Translations under genes and position numbers: made by a program
Origin: Populus alba
Taxonomy: Eukaryota > Streptophyta > Magnoliopsida > Malpighiales > Salicaceae
DNA: 64,000 bases
Direction: 5' to 3'
Assembly: GCF_005239225.2 (NCBI RefSeq)
Contig: NC_133284.1
Coordinates: 48,144,697 to 48,208,696, forward strand
Notes under the pieces: generated by a model
The model's input: the letters and a program-made list of their open reading frames with translations, nothing else
The model's database searches: none
Told to the model about the DNA's origin: nothing
In this document: one piece after another, positions 1 through 13,417 of the stretch
Layout: every line of letters starts with the position of its first letter
Numbering within the stretch: the first letter of the stretch is position 1

Positions 1-3000
1 TACGATGCGAACATGGGGATCATCTTTTGGAATTTTATTTAGCATAACCTTTGCAGATACGTGGCCTCCAGATGCCAAAAGGGCCTGGTACATCCTGCAA
101 ATCATCAAAGGGAAAAACCCCATATAAGGCCACGAGTTTGAATCTAAACATTTCCGTCTTACTGAAGCCTAGAACTAACAAATGGGACATGAATCAAATA
201 CCTTAAATAACTCGTAACATTGTAAGGAAGCCCAGCTGCCTGATATTCTTTCCAAACCAAGAGAGAATTACCCAAATCCTTGGCATTAACACAAGCAGTA
301 AGGAGAAAATCAAGACATTTTCGTGAAGGTGAAGCACCGAGCTCATCCTTGATGGCTTGAAGCAAGTCCATGCCTATCTGCACATCTGCAGGCTCTGTCT
401 CAGCAACTTGTGAGAAAACCTACAAAATAATGATAGTCAAACCAGAGAGTAGATTTCATTATGTCAGAACAGTAAAAGCTTGTAACTTAAGCTCCATAAA
501 TCCATAGGTTTACTTAACGCCTTACAAGTCACGGATCAGAAATGAAAACAAAAACCCTACAAGTTCACAAATTGCAATCCACATGTTTCAGAAAACAGCA
601 CAGCAATACAGTCTAACATATATGAAAGGTTTCTCCACAATACAAAAACTTCAGTGTCTGAACATCAGTATGCCAAAGGTTATGCTATAAAAGAAAATGA
701 GACAAAGATCTACATTTGAAGAGCTACATACTATAATAAAGGTGGTCTAGGGACAGCCAATAGCAAACCTCATCAAACAGAACTTCCATTGCCAATTCAT
801 CATCAGAGAACCTATCTTTGAGTTGCTTGAGCAAATCCACAGCAGACCTAATTTAAAATATAATGACCATAACATTAACCAAAACCCACGAAAACAAAAA
901 AGCAATTCGTCAAGCAGATAGATCATTCAAGAAAGTGAAAGCATAATGTTAGCTTACCTTAAATCCTTATTGCGAATACAATATAGGATAACTCTGAAAC
1001 AGCCATCCACCCAATAATTAGGATCATCCAATTCTTCCAGTAGTTTAAGCAGTCTGCTTTGTTCTCCTTCAGAATCAATGTACTCCTACACAAGTAGAAT
1101 CTTAGAAAGAATCTCATTTTTTTCCACAACAAAGGGCATAAAGCATGTGTACACAAAAACCTTACTATAAGGCTTATGACAGCTTTGGGTTCCAGATTGG
1201 ATCCAGCTCGCTTAATTTCTTCATACAAATTAAGGGCATCAGTCATTTGTCCATGTGAAGCAAGAGCTGAGACGAGCACACTTCTAATTTCGTTTAAGTG
1301 TTTAATTGGAAACTCTTTGTCTAGGAGTACCTACCACATTGAATTGGATATGTTAAATAACCATAGACAACATATATTATTTGAATCATAAAGACTGCTT
1401 AGTGATATGGGTTCCTTAAAAAACAAAATTATCTAAACAGGGAGGAAACAAATTAATAGCGGGTTTTTCCCCTTCGACACAAGAAAATTTTATTAGAAGA
1501 AATAGAGGACAGGATCACAAAAGGAAAAATGGGCATCCTCGTAAAGAAAATAAGAAACTAAAAAATCATAACAAAAGAGCTTTTGTGAGCTTGATGAATG
1601 TCAGCTAGAGAGGTTCCTGTCAACGAAGCCATAGGATTGGCAGGGGAATGACAGGGTGGTGGAAGAAGAAGCGTTCACAAAAAAATTATGTACAATTCAA
1701 AGGATAGAAAGTGATGAAATTATATTGAAAATATGTGGTGGTTTAGGGAATCTACACATGGCTTACCTGTTTGGCCTTCTCAAATTGCCCACATGTTGCG
1801 TATGCATTAATAAGCGCCATAAAAATTTGCTTCGATACTTGAATTCCAGCAACCTTCATTTCTTCATAATACTGAAAGAAAATAACCATATGGCAATCCA
1901 CAATGTGTTGTGTTTGAGATGTATTGACACTGCACTCTTTTTATTTAAAAGTATGCAAGTCGACAAGTACACAAGAAAATTAGCTTGTACTCCTTTCATA
2001 CAGAAAGGGAAACATGACACCTTGACTAAAATGCAAGTCTCAAACTACCTTGATAATTTCCTCTTCATTGTTGCAGTTGCTTATCAAATAACTGTAAGAT
2101 GACGAATCTGGTTTCACATCTGCGAGTTTCATTTGCTTGAGAACCATTAACGCGCCCCTAATGTTTTTCTGAAGATCATTCGGCATAAGAGGAAGACAGT
2201 AAAAAATCATGAGGTTAAGAAGAATAACAAAATCTAGAGTGTAACATAAGAAGTTTTGTGCAAGTTAAATATCATATCTGTAGCATCAAAGTATATAGGA
2301 GAAGCAACTCAATATTGTAGGAAATGTACAAGCTAACAATTAAAGAAAAGTTTACACAATCATAATATTCATGTGATTACAAATCAGACCCATAACTATA
2401 GGGTAAAGAAAAATATCTGAAATGGTACTAGAGATGAATAAAAGTCCCCGTCCCACCAAAGTGACATTATTACATGAATCCTGATTTTGCATACAATCAA
2501 TTAGTTTTCCTTCGTGAATGAATAAATTTACTGAAAAGAAAAAAATAAACTATGCAGTCCTAAACATATCTAGCAACTAATCCCTAGCTTCTTCAGGAAT
2601 CTGTAGTAAGGTCATTACATCTCATAAAGCTTGGGACATGAAGAAATAAAATGGTATAAAAAGAAACTCTCTTTCCTTGGCAGTACCTTGAGCTACATCA
2701 CCCTCTACCTTCAACCTATATTTTTGTGTTTGTGTCTCCCTTGCCTCAAATCCAGTCACTCAAAAGCACCACATATCATTAACCACCTTCACCTCCCCCC
2801 AATAGGTGCAACCTCTACCTAATTTTGCACCACATGTCCATCCCTCTCCCCTCTCTCTCAAGTGTTGTAAAAGTAGGCAACTAGCAGTTATCCCATGTAC
2901 AGGTCAAAACTATATAAAGTATACTTGCAGAAAATGTAACATCCATATTAACTTGCATAATGAGGTACCAAATGAAACAAAGCTGCAGAAAATGTCACAG

Positions 3001-6000
3001 GTTGTGCAACGAGTCAAAACCAACTTGCAGTAAAAAAATATAAAAAAACACATGAGATAGAGCAGGAAGAATATCTTGAGATGTTAAGTTACCTCTCGAA
3101 AATATCCACCCATTATAGCATTATACATGCTGGCCGTTGGTGCCAAATTCAATTTCTTCAAATCATCAAGCAGACCATATGCACCTTCAAACTGCATTGA
3201 ATAGGAAGAGATGGAGAAAAATAAATAATCATTGCACATGGGAATATCATTTTGCAAAAGATAGCATAGGAAATGAAAATAAAATTAAGTGCACAGGCCA
3301 GCAGATACACATGCAGAGACCAAGCAAGAAAGAGAGCCACTAGCAACTTACATCTTTCATTTTCACACTCAAACTTATCATGCTCCTAAATGTCTCATTA
3401 TTTGGTGTCAAGTCCAGGTGATAAATCAATGAATAGATTCGCCGAACCTAAACATCAAACAAGGTGAGGAAAGATAGGCATGAAAAAACAATTCAGAGCA
3501 AAAGATAATATAGTAGAATAAAGCTGAAAATAATATAAACAGCAAATATGATTCATGGGAACTGAGTTGCAAAGAAGACACATAATGTTATTTTGTAAGC
3601 GCATCTGCGGCTATTAAGAAACACAGGTTAGCATCAGTGAAACTCAGTAACATAATCAAATTGAGTTCAAAGGTCAATTCTGGTGGCCTCAGGTGAGGTA
3701 AGATCACACAATGAGACATGGACTAGTGTATCCAAATGATCAATATATATATATATATATATATATATAATGCCAAGATATGTAGAGTCAACAAAACATA
3801 CCAAATTAAAATCAAAGCTCTCCTCACTAGCATTCAATATTGAATGTATTGTGTTTATGGATATGGTTAAACCCTCTTTACACATTTGGTCTACTATATC
3901 AAGAGCAAGATGCACCTGCATTAAGATGAACATAGATAGATCAATTTTATATATGGAAATAAATAGATAGTATTTTATATGTTTGATGTGGGTTCTTAAG
4001 TAGTTAAGTCCCTGAACAAGAAGAGAATTCCCATTTTAAACTTTTCAAATGAATTGAAACCTGAAGAAGGTAGGACCTTGAATATCTGTTTTCCTTTTAG
4101 TAAAAAAGATTAGGCCATACCTTAAGTAAATTACAATTGTATACAACGAGCTTCTCATATGAAGTTGAAGAAGGACTCATCTTCATTATCGTGTGCAAGG
4201 TTTTGAATTTTGAAACAACATCCTCAACCTACAACAGGCAACATCACATTCAACGTGTTTAAAAGCCAATTTAAAATCTCATGCATAAAGACATTGAAAT
4301 GGATTTTCCATAGTGCAAACACTTAAAATATCTGCGTTCATATGTATTTGTTACAGAATTTAAGACATAGAGTTACAGAACAGTTAATATTGTAATTTTG
4401 GCCATTAACATATCCAACTACTGTCAAGGTATTGCAAACAAGAGAAATCCACACCATGCCCTCTGAAAAGAGAAGTGAAAAGTAAGGACAAAGGAGTGAT
4501 GTTGTGATGAAAAAACAGCCACTTGTGATCGACAAATTGCACATGCTTATAGCCACAGTGACAGATAACATTAAAACAATTGATATGGCATAGTCCAGAT
4601 GAGGAGCTCTAATATATAGCACCAGTTTGAATGACATAAAGTGTCAATAAATCTTGACATTTTCATGCTTGCCCAGGTACCAATCTTGCATCCCCTTCAA
4701 TGGCTACTAATGCCCTCCTATCAATTAAACAGAAGAAAAAATTTAGTCAAAAGTGACTCTCTCAAAATAGATCTCCTTGAAACTAGATTAGGTCCTATTA
4801 TGTAATAAGTAGTCAATCAGACAATTTTTACCAGTTCCACAGCTTACATTCTGAATCACTTTCTGATAAGCACAGCAAAGCCATTTTTTACCAAACTTAC
4901 AGTTACCATAAGCGAATTATTTTCATACTCATTAGTTTCACAATTCTTGATCAAACTAAAAGCAAAGTTGGCTCATCACCACCACCTTATTAACCCAAAT
5001 AGACAGTAAACAAATAAGCATATAGAAAATAAAAATCTTGAAACATCACAATACCACTAGTACGCTTATGAATCAATCACAAGCAGCTTACTATTAGACA
5101 CTAATTATAAATGCAAACAACATTCAAGTTCCCCTCAAGTTTATTCAGAATGAGCTTGTTTCGAAGAAGCAAACTGCATCTTAAGCAGTTGTGCCTCATA
5201 GAATCATGGCCTTGAGGACATTACCAGCAGCATTCATGAGAAGTTCCTCACCACTAAATTTGGGATGCTAGTAGCATAACTAAAGATGAGAGTTGAGATA
5301 TCCTCTGCTCCATAATCTGCACTTTATCATAGTAATACATTACAATGCATATAAGATTAAGGTGTCAAGAAGAAATGCATGCTTTGTCTTCATCCGATCT
5401 CATACATTCTCAGTCTCTTTCAGATACCAGAACTAGAGTCTGGTTTAAAATATTCATTTAAAAGGGAAAAAAAAGAAAGTGAAAAAGAACCTCTAGAGAT
5501 CCTGTATCAGAGGGCTGTGAATTAAAAGTATAGGTTCTACGATGTGGTCATTGGAGACAATCCAATTGAATTAATTTCTTAGAAGTGATGCATTTTCAAA
5601 GAAGCTAGTATGACAAATGTAGCTATGAAATGATGATTTGAAAAATGACGTCTTAGAAAAAGTTCAAGATGCCAACACTTTTATTTTGATTTAGAAAAGC
5701 AAATCAGTTTCCAGCTATCAATAGCTATTCATGACCTTCAATAAATAATCAGTGCAGGATTCTCGATTTCAAATAAATAATAGAATAATTAACATACCAC
5801 AACTTTTGAGCACCAAAAGGAACTTCTTTGCAAAGGACTCCAATGATAGCCTCCCTAAGGATTTAAAGATACTGGCTAAATGGTCCAACGATGAAAATTT
5901 TGTTATATCCATAGTCCCTAACAGCTGCAACAGGTAATTCTTCTGGTCACTTTCACAGAGCGCCAGCAAATAATTTTCTGCAACAGGAATAAGATCATGT

Positions 6001-7538
6001 AGTTATCACTAATGCCCAATACACAAAAAGTTGATTGTGTCATAAAGGGCTCAAGAGAACATGATTTGCCAATTTTTTTTTCCAGACACTCAACATGCTG
6101 ATTGAAAACATATATGTCAGATAATAGTTATTTTCTAAGGTGGACCAACACAAAAGGCACATACCTCGTAAACTGATATTATTGTCCCCATCATCAATAC
6201 AAATATAACTGCAAAGTTCCTGAATCTTCTCTTCATCATTGACACCAATATATAACAGCATATCGTAGTAACCTAATCGTGCATTTTTACTAGGATTTGT
6301 ATCTTTGATAATGTCAGAGAAAAAATGGAATTCTTCCACCATACCCATATCAATTAAGAGTATAAGAAATGGACCATAAGTTTCCTCTTCTATCGAGAAA
6401 CCCTGCTCCTTCATTGATTTAAAAAGTTGAAGAACTGCGGAAATATGTTTCATTGCAACACTCTCATCATCAGTTTCCCTGCATTGCTCGATGTACTTCT
6501 TCATCAATGCATTGAACTCTTTCAAACCTGTTTCCCTTCCCAATTTTCCGAATACCTCCATCGCATTATCTGTCCCCAGCTTGTCGGCACATGTATCAAC
6601 AATTCGGTTAATATGATTGACCTGACTATATGTGAAAACCCATTTTTGTTTCCTTTCACGGGACACATCTTTTCGCAGCATCCCTATATTGTTATTCTTC
6701 AATCTTGAAAGCCATGGTATCTCCAAAGCTTTTTTTACAAGTTCCTCATCTTCTGCTTCTTCAGAATCTGGTGTGTTAATTTTCACACCATCTACCAAAA
6801 AAAATGAAAAAAAAAAAATGAAAAAACACCAATTTGCAAAAAATAATCAAAACCCATCTAACAAGATAATAATAAGAATAATAACACAGAAAAAACCAAT
6901 TTGCAAAAAAATAATGATGATGAAACTCCATTTCTTGAATGAACCCAGATATCCAAACTAGAACTCTAACAACTTAAATACTCTATTAATTTTCTTTTAT
7001 TGGCAATTGAAATGAAACAATAACATTACATTACATTACACAAACCAATTCTTTAAGATCTATTTTTTGTTTCTTTTGGCTACTAAAAATTGCACCCTGT
7101 TTTTGATTAACGTAGTAAAAAAAACAAAAAAACACTTACCATTTATAATCTTTGTTATGTCCTGCATTGTCGGGTTTGCTACCGACTCCTCTGCATTAAT
7201 CACACAAAACAAAACATTAAAATCAAATGTAACAAAAATTCTCATTTGCTAAAAAAGAACAAAAAAAAAAAGGTACCAAAATCGGAGTCTTCTAATTTGA
7301 GAGCATGAAGGCTAGAATTAACTGCAGGTGACGGAGGAGGTTGAGGTTTAACTTTAGCTTTAGGTTGTTTCTCGGACTCAGAGGAAGTTTTTGGTTTGGG
7401 GGGTTTTTTAGAGTGTGTTTTGGATTCGAGAATGGTGATGAAGCTTTCGCGTGTTCTGTCACCAGCGGAGGCGGTGGAGGTATTGGTGGTTTTGAAGGCG
7501 GCACGGAAGAGATTACTTAGGCTGTTGGGTTTGGGCAT
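1..7538 (-). CDS. Pentatricopeptide-repeat (PPR) protein, probably mitochondrial; 16 exons seen, 3' end outside window
   Basis: PPR proteins bind organellar RNA and act in its processing, splicing, editing or translation. Exons traced by GT/AG sites with a continuous frame: 7277-7538, 7140-7190, 6165-6791, 5798-5977, 5252-5316, 4121-4228, 3802-3915, 3352-3447, 3093-3191, 2049-2168, 1767-1871, 1166-1330, 958-1085, 769-847, 202-419 and 1-94 (open at the edge). They encode 837 residues so far. The start at 7538 gives a Ser/Ala/Arg-rich, mitochondrial-type presequence (MPKPNSLSNLFRAAFKTT). Downstream exons read as helical PPR units, for example FMALINAYATCGQFEKA and YNAIMGGYF. Exons of 96-120 bp are close to one 35-residue repeat, and most junctions there are phase 0. 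From memory it resembles Arabidopsis At4g04790/At4g21880; I did not align it. No internal stop or frameshift was seen. The gene appears functional. The RNA target cannot be told from sequence. Confidence 0.9.
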
Positions 7539-8011
7539 GGCATTTGGTGGGGGTGGACGATTAAGCAGCAGTGGCTTTGTCTTCGAAATGACAAGATGTG
7601 AGGACTGCTGAGGTTTTAGGCTTTCTGTTTTCGTAACCTCAAAAACCCTTCCTTGCCATCTCCAAATGACAAGATGTAAGTGAGCTCAGAAAATTATTTT
7701 CTCCTACATGTGAATTACCTTTTATTTAATTCTCATAAGTGACCGTATTTTTTTAATATAAAAAAAATATTTTAATATATTTTTAAATAATTTTTCTTTT
7801 AAAAAAACAACATTTATTACAAACTTATTCAAGCGGAAATTCAGGAACTTCTTAAGGCATATTGCCTAGATTGTTGTTAAAGCCACAAGGGAGTGCGAAA
7901 GCTGCTGCAAATACTGCTACCATTGCTATTTGTGTTCCTCCAAATGCTTTCATTTCTGGCTCTTAGATCCATTATCTGCTTGATTTATGGGCCATTGTAG
8001 TTCTGCTATTT
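7539..8011. other. Upstream region of the PPR gene
   Basis: This stretch holds the 5' flank and presumably the promoter and 5' UTR of the minus-strand PPR gene. 7740-7830 is very AT-rich. I see no second gene and no clear TATA box that I would defend. It ends where homology to the retrotransposon LTR begins at about 8012. Confidence 0.5.
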
Positions 8012-8729
8012 CCATAGGGGCTGAGCTAGGCCCAGCCCAAAACCATATACTGGGCTGGGTCCAGCCCAGCCCAACCAAAAAATAAAAAAAAAATAAAAAA
8101 ACAGAAAAATAAAAAAGGGTAGAAAAAAATAAAAAATGTGTGTCATGAATAAAAATAATATAAATTTATTGGTTTATTCACTGACGCCAGAGTCGGGAAT
8201 AAAAATACCGGTTTAAATTTATATTATTTTTATTCGTTGTATTTTATTTTATTTAGCTAGAAAAATAAAAAAATATGCATGCATAAAAATAAATTTATTT
8301 TTATTTGTTCACTGGTGCTAGAGTAGGAAATAAATAATATTGATCTAATTGTTTTTTAGCTACGAATTTTTACCAACGCTAGAGTTGGAATTATTCGAGC
8401 TAGAATATTCACTGACGCCAGAGTCATGAATGTTATAAACAAATCATCATAGCATAAATTAATAAATATTTAGCAATTTAAGACAAAACCAGCAATGCAG
8501 TCTGCCTTAGGCAGAACGTTTAAGGGGTGATAATATCTTTCCTTTTACGTAACCAATCCCGAGCCATAGAATCTCTGTTGACCAGTTAGGGTTCCTAGTG
8601 ACCATAATACTAGGTGGCGACTCCTCAAATAAGACCTTTTCCCCTAAAAGAACCGGATGCCAGAAATCTGTTCTTTTTCCGTAATTCAAGAGAATTATTT
8701 TCAGGGTCGTCGTGATGTCGGGTGCGACA
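8012..8729 (+). repeat. Left LTR of element 1, 5'-truncated
   Basis: Nearly identical to 15918-16625 and ending in the same TGCGACA. Homology stops abruptly at about 8012. The first roughly 1.47 kb seen in the right LTR (14438-15917) is absent. Confidence 0.9.
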
Positions 8730-8732
8730 GAA

Positions 8733-8750
8733 TGGCGACTCCATTGGGGA
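8733..8750 (+). other. Primer-binding site (tRNA-Arg)
   Basis: TGGCGACTCCATTGGGGA lies three bases (GAA) after the LTR end. It is complementary to the 3' end of plant tRNA-Arg(ACG), as I recall that tRNA, with two mismatches. Primer use of tRNA-Arg is typical of Tat/Ogre retrotransposons. Confidence 0.85.
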
Positions 8751-9322
8751 CTTAGGATTAAGCTTTGTCTTTTGGCTTATTATTGCTATTTTTTATTATT
8801 ATTTTTTGTTGTTGTTGTGTTTATTTGTTTATTTTTTTCTTGCATTTATTGCTTTAGCATGCATCCTTGTTTATGTTGTTATGCATCACTTTGGGAGCAC
8901 ACACTTTACAACCTAGGATAAGTGGGGAAGTAACGGTACCCCAATGGCTTTAGCCTGGGTAAGACTCGTGAAACCATCCAACTCTCGCTTGATTGTTTAC
9001 TTGGAAGTGGTTGATATGCCAAACTGATATTACTCAGGGCCTCTATCTTCACACTACTTGTAAGCCTCATATCGACCTTTCATGGACGATCACTGAGCAT
9101 GCGAGAGACCCTTTGAGACTAGATAATGACCAACCCCTTGATGCACTGAATAATTAGGATCTTTCTATTAGGTTGTCACCCCATGAAGGGCAAGTCCGCA
9201 TTTCATATGTATTTTTTAATTGCTTCAGCATTTTTGCATAATTGCATGATTTACATTTAGCAGGTTGAAATATAGGTTCCCCATTGAAACCCATCTATAA
9301 CACTCGTTCGGGAAAAAGACAA
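8751..9322 (+). other. Untranslated leader of element 1
   Basis: Between primer site and gag I see no gene. Parts correspond to the leader of region B at 57.4-57.8 kb on the other strand (for example the block near 8898 with a run of cacacac and 'taagtgggg'). Confidence 0.6.
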
Positions 9323-10315
9323 ATGGAAAACGAAGAAAGAGCCCAATTGGAAGCCCAACATTAAAAAGAGGTGGACAATCTTAAGGAAGAAGTCGCAAGG
9401 CTTACTAGTCTACTCGAGCAAGCCTTGAGAGATAAATCCGGAAAAGCAACACTTATAGCTCAGCCTGAATCTATGCTCGTAAATCCCTTCAATCAACAGA
9501 ATCTAGGGGCAAATGGGTTGTCATCTGATTTTCAACAAGCCATGCATTTTCAACCAGCATACCCCACGAGAATGTCGTTTACCATTGATTCTACAGAGAA
9601 GGAATCTCAAAAGGGCAAGAGGGTAAAAGAAGATGGTATGAACAAATTAGTTGCCCTAGAGCAAAGGTTGAGAGCATTGGAGGGAATTCGACTATATGAT
9701 CCTATAAAGGCTATTGAGATGTGTTTGGTGCCCAACGTTGTCATTCCCAAAAAGTTTAGAGTGCCAGAATTTGTCAAATATACAGGAACTTAATGCCCTA
9801 TAACTCATCTCAAAGCATACTGCAACAAAATGGCTGAGGTGGTTGATAATGAGAAACTGCTGATTCATTTCTTCCAAGATAGCTTGAGTGGCGCTGCCCT
9901 CACTTGGTATATGCGGTTGGACAATACCAAGGTTAAAAAATGGAAGGACTTAGTTGATGCCTTCATAAGGCAATATAAGTTCAATATAGACGTGAGCCCT
10001 GATCGGTTAAGCTTGCAAGCTATGGAGAAGAACAACAAGGAGTCCATAAGAGAATACGCCCGGAGATGGAGTGAGGTAGCTACACAAGTTAATCCTCCCA
10101 TGTTGGAAAAAGAGATGATCAATTTATTTTTCAACACCTTTAAAGCTCCATACTTTGAGTACCTAGTTAGAAGCTCTGCACAACATTTCACTGACCTGGT
10201 TGTTATAGTTGAGAGAATTGAACAAGCCATTGGGTTAGGTAAGATTGCTAACCCGATTGAGAAGAACGGTTTCACTGAAGGTGGTTGCCAAGACACTTAT
10301 CATTCATATAGTTAA
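9323..10315 (+). pseudogene. gag: Retrotransposon gag gene, broken by two in-frame stops
   Basis: Gag forms the cytoplasmic virus-like particle that packages element RNA. The frame opens at ATG 9323, has an N-terminal coiled-coil-like segment (EEVARLTSLLEQAL), and continues into a typical plant retrotransposon gag core (LIHFFQDSLSGAALTWY, then IREYARRWSEVATQV and FNTFKAPYFEYLVRSSAQHF). Both in-frame stops are TAA: one just before 9371 (about 9362-9364) and one at 9791-9793. In each case the reading frame resumes unchanged, and both can be explained as CAA to TAA transitions. The C-terminal part with the cysteine/histidine motif seen in region A (63.4 kb) is missing here, so the gene is also truncated. 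It is not expected to make full-length Gag. Confidence 0.88.
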
Positions 10316-11240
10316 TTGCTTCACACCAACTCTCAGAAATCAACTATCTTGAAGATAAAGCTATGGTGATATTAGGTCAAGAATGATCTACAAATGACTT
10401 CAATTGATTGTTGAAAAGACGCCCTTGTCAAGGAGAATGAATGATTGATTCTAGAAATTCCAATCAATGATCACTAAATGTTTAGCCCCTTTATATGTTA
10501 TCATGCCAGTATTCATAGCCCAAGATGTTGTCATAAGTTCTTTCTTGTTGAACTTATTTTCCAAAGTTTCAATGAAATAATGAGTTTGTCATTCAATCAT
10601 ATTTACGATTATCATTATTCATTTTTTTTCTGAGAGAGTTTTCTTATAAAGATTCACAAACACATCTTTGAAGCCTTGTATGATCTCATAGACGCAATTC
10701 ATCTCTTTTAACAAAAATCAGTTTCCCTATTAGAGTTTTGAAAAAAAATTGATCTGGCATTTTGATTTCAAAAAATAATTTGATGTTTATTCAAAAACGA
10801 TATTTTCGACATTCTACTTGTAGAATGACAATTGAATCAAGCAACTCCTTCATAAAGGTGACCAAACTCTAAAAAGATCAAAAACGATATTTTTGACATT
10901 CTACTTGTAGAATGACAATTGAATCAAGCAACTCCTTCATAAAGGTGACCAAACTCTAAAAAGAAGAAAGAAAAAAAGAAATGAATAAATACCCTTACCC
11001 CATGACTCTTGAATCATGTGTTTTTAAATGTATGAATAATGGTATGTAGTGAACTTGTTGCTCATAACTCATGAATTACATCTTTGCAAAGACTAAACCA
11101 TCACACTAGATGAGGTCAAAGTTTATTGATCATAGCTGCTTGCGCTTGAAATGAGGAAAGGCCATCTTTGTTATTCCTTTCACATTCTGAAATAAATACA
11201 TCCCTTGCGATCCCTTTTTGAGCCTGAATAATTTTTTCTT
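10316..11240 (+). other. Non-coding internal stretch where pol is absent
   Basis: I could read no protease, RT or integrase motif in any frame. The stretch contains an 87-bp direct duplication (10791-10964) and otherwise nothing recognisable. Confidence 0.6.
10791..10964. repeat. 87-bp tandem duplication
   Basis: Two adjacent copies, 10791-10877 and 10878-10964, are almost identical. Each starts tcaaaaacgatat and contains a small inverted repeat attctacttgtagaat. Confidence 0.9.
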
Positions 11241-11280
11241 TCATAAAAAATCCCGATTAAGATCACACCCTACACTGGGG

Positions 11281-11640
11281 GCAAGTGAAATTTCAATGAT
11301 CAAGAAAGATGATAAAGCCGTGAGAAAGTCAAAAGGCAAAAGAGCCCAAGAAACACAAATGCTAGGGATCATGCCCACATCACAAGAAAAAAAGTAAGGG
11401 GCAAGTGAAATTTCAATGATCAAGAAAGATGATAAAGCCGTGAGAAAGCCAAAAGGGAAAAGAGCCCAAGAAACACAAATGCTAGGGATCATGCCCACAT
11501 CACAAGAAAAAAAGTAAGGGGCAAGTGAAATTTCAATGATCAAGAAAGATGATAAAGCCGTGAGAAAGCCAAGAGGCAAAAGAGTTCAAGAAACTCAAAT
11601 GCTAGGGGGCATGCCCAAATCACAAGAAAAAGTGATAATC
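11281..11640. repeat. Three tandem copies of a 120-bp unit
   Basis: Units start at 11281, 11401 and 11521 (gcaagtgaaatttcaatgat). Units 1 and 2 are almost identical; the third diverges near its end. The antisense reading frame through the array (11241-11579) is a by-product of the period being a multiple of three, not a gene. Confidence 0.93.
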
Positions 11641-12964
11641 AAGATAAAATGAGTATGCTCTAGCAAAGCAATGAAAAAGAAAAAAGAGGGGCAAATCAAA
11701 GAAGAGCGGCAAAAGAAAATATGAATGACGCCAAAAGTCAAACTATTGATCGTGATCTTCAGTCTTTGAAACCCTGAAACACTCTTTGAGCCTTATGAAT
11801 CCATTTCTTTCATAGCCAAAAACCACAGCCTACGTTACGTACCTGTAGAAGTCCTTTCTAATCAAGCAAGCAAGCAACCTAGAACAATAAACAATGCTCT
11901 CAAAATGCAAAGAATATTTTTTTCATAAGACTCATGACCTCAAGAATAAGCTATTCATTATTATTCATGCTGATAAAAATGAGTGTTCAAAAAGAGACAA
12001 ATTTTTCTCAAACAAAACCTCGAGCTTTTTCTCGAGCCCTTCACTTTGAAAAAAGGTCATCTCATGATGTATTTTCACCGAAGATATCATTGCCAAACAC
12101 AAGAGCTAATAATCTCTTTTCCAAGAAAGAAAATAACCAAGGAGTTGCAAGATTTCAAAAGCAAATTGTTTTAGACTCACATCAAAATAATTTTTGTTTT
12201 CAAAATGCAAGATCAAGATTTCAAGATTCATTCTAGACCTATATTCCTTCACCAAACTGAAAAGGAGAGAAATGAAAGAATGGCCTCTTAAAACCATAAT
12301 TTTTCTAAGTCGCTGACAGAGCACACTTAGGGGCAATGACCAATACAAGGGGGCAACATTGTGCTTAGAAGGAAAAATTCTAGAAAAAGGAGATGGAACA
12401 TTTCCTACAACAAGACAAGGGGGCATTTTGGTTTATGAAATACAGTTTGATCCTTTCAGCAAGTGACACTGGATGTTTCTAGTAGTGAAACGAGGAGTAA
12501 TGAATGATCCTCTCAAATTATTTGACGAGTCAAAAAAAATCTTTAGCAAGCAAGTGGGTCACAATGGGCACCACAAAGGCTGAGTTGTGCAAACAAATCT
12601 GGAAATAGATTTACATGGGCTAACTCGAGTGGGCTAGAAGCCAAGTGACAAAGATGACCCGAATCAGAGGTAGCAAGTCCTCATCAGTCAAGCAACAAGA
12701 AGACTAAGAAGAAATGGGGGCCTATATTTCAAAACAGGTAAAGATGCATGCATATCATCTAAACTTCGAGACATTGAACAATGAGTTTTGTAAATTTCAT
12801 ATGAGAAAATTCCAACGGAATCCATCAAGTGGAAGGCCAACTTGAAATGGCCAAGATTGAAATTGCTTTTGAAAATTTTTCATTTTTTGAGAATTTTTCA
12901 TCCTGGGCAGGTTGCCCATGAGAATTAGGCCACCTGAAAAATCTCTATGTTTTTCCATCTTTTT

Positions 12965-13385
12965 TCGAGTGCGCCTTCGAGCCATCGACCATCATAGGTA
13001 GTGCATTTCCTATCCTACCTCCATTCAAGCGCACCTTCGAGCCCTCGTCTTATCTTCATTCGAGCGTGCCTTCGAGCCCTCGCCTCATCTCTTTTTGAGT
13101 GTGCCTTCGAGCCCTCGACTATCAAAGGTAGTGCATTTCTTATCCTACCTCCTTTCGAGTGCGCCTTCGAACCCTCGACCATCAAAGGTAGTGCATTTCC
13201 TATCCTACCTCCTTTTGAGTGCACCTTCGAGCCCTCACCTCATTTCTTTTTTAGTGCGCCTTCGAGCCCTCGACCATCAAAGGTAGTGCATTTCCTATCC
13301 TACCTCCTTTTGAGCGCGTCTTTGAGCCCTCACCTCATTTATTTTCGAGTGTGCCTCCAAGCCCTCATTTCCTTTGAGCTTCCAT
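12965..13385. repeat. Tandem array I of element 1 (GCGCCTTCGAGCCCTCG type)
   Basis: About six imperfect copies of a roughly 40-70 bp unit built from 'gagtgcgccttcgagccctc' and 'aaaggtagtgcatttcctat'. The reverse complement of the same unit forms the array at 54831-55069 in region B. Open frames across it are repeat artefacts. Confidence 0.88.
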
Positions 13386-13417
13386 CCTGAAAAATCATCG
13401 TATTTTTTTTACTGGAC

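Noticed and set aside
9865..10296. 143-codon antisense frame over gag
   Set aside because: Shadow of the gag coding frame; no family resemblance.
11241..11579. 112-codon antisense frame with internal 40-residue repeat
   Set aside because: Consequence of the 120-bp period being divisible by three.
13001..13390. Open frame with repeated PSSPRPSKVVHFLSYL peptides
   Set aside because: Artefact of tandem array I; the same peptide-like pattern appears in several frames and on both strands.
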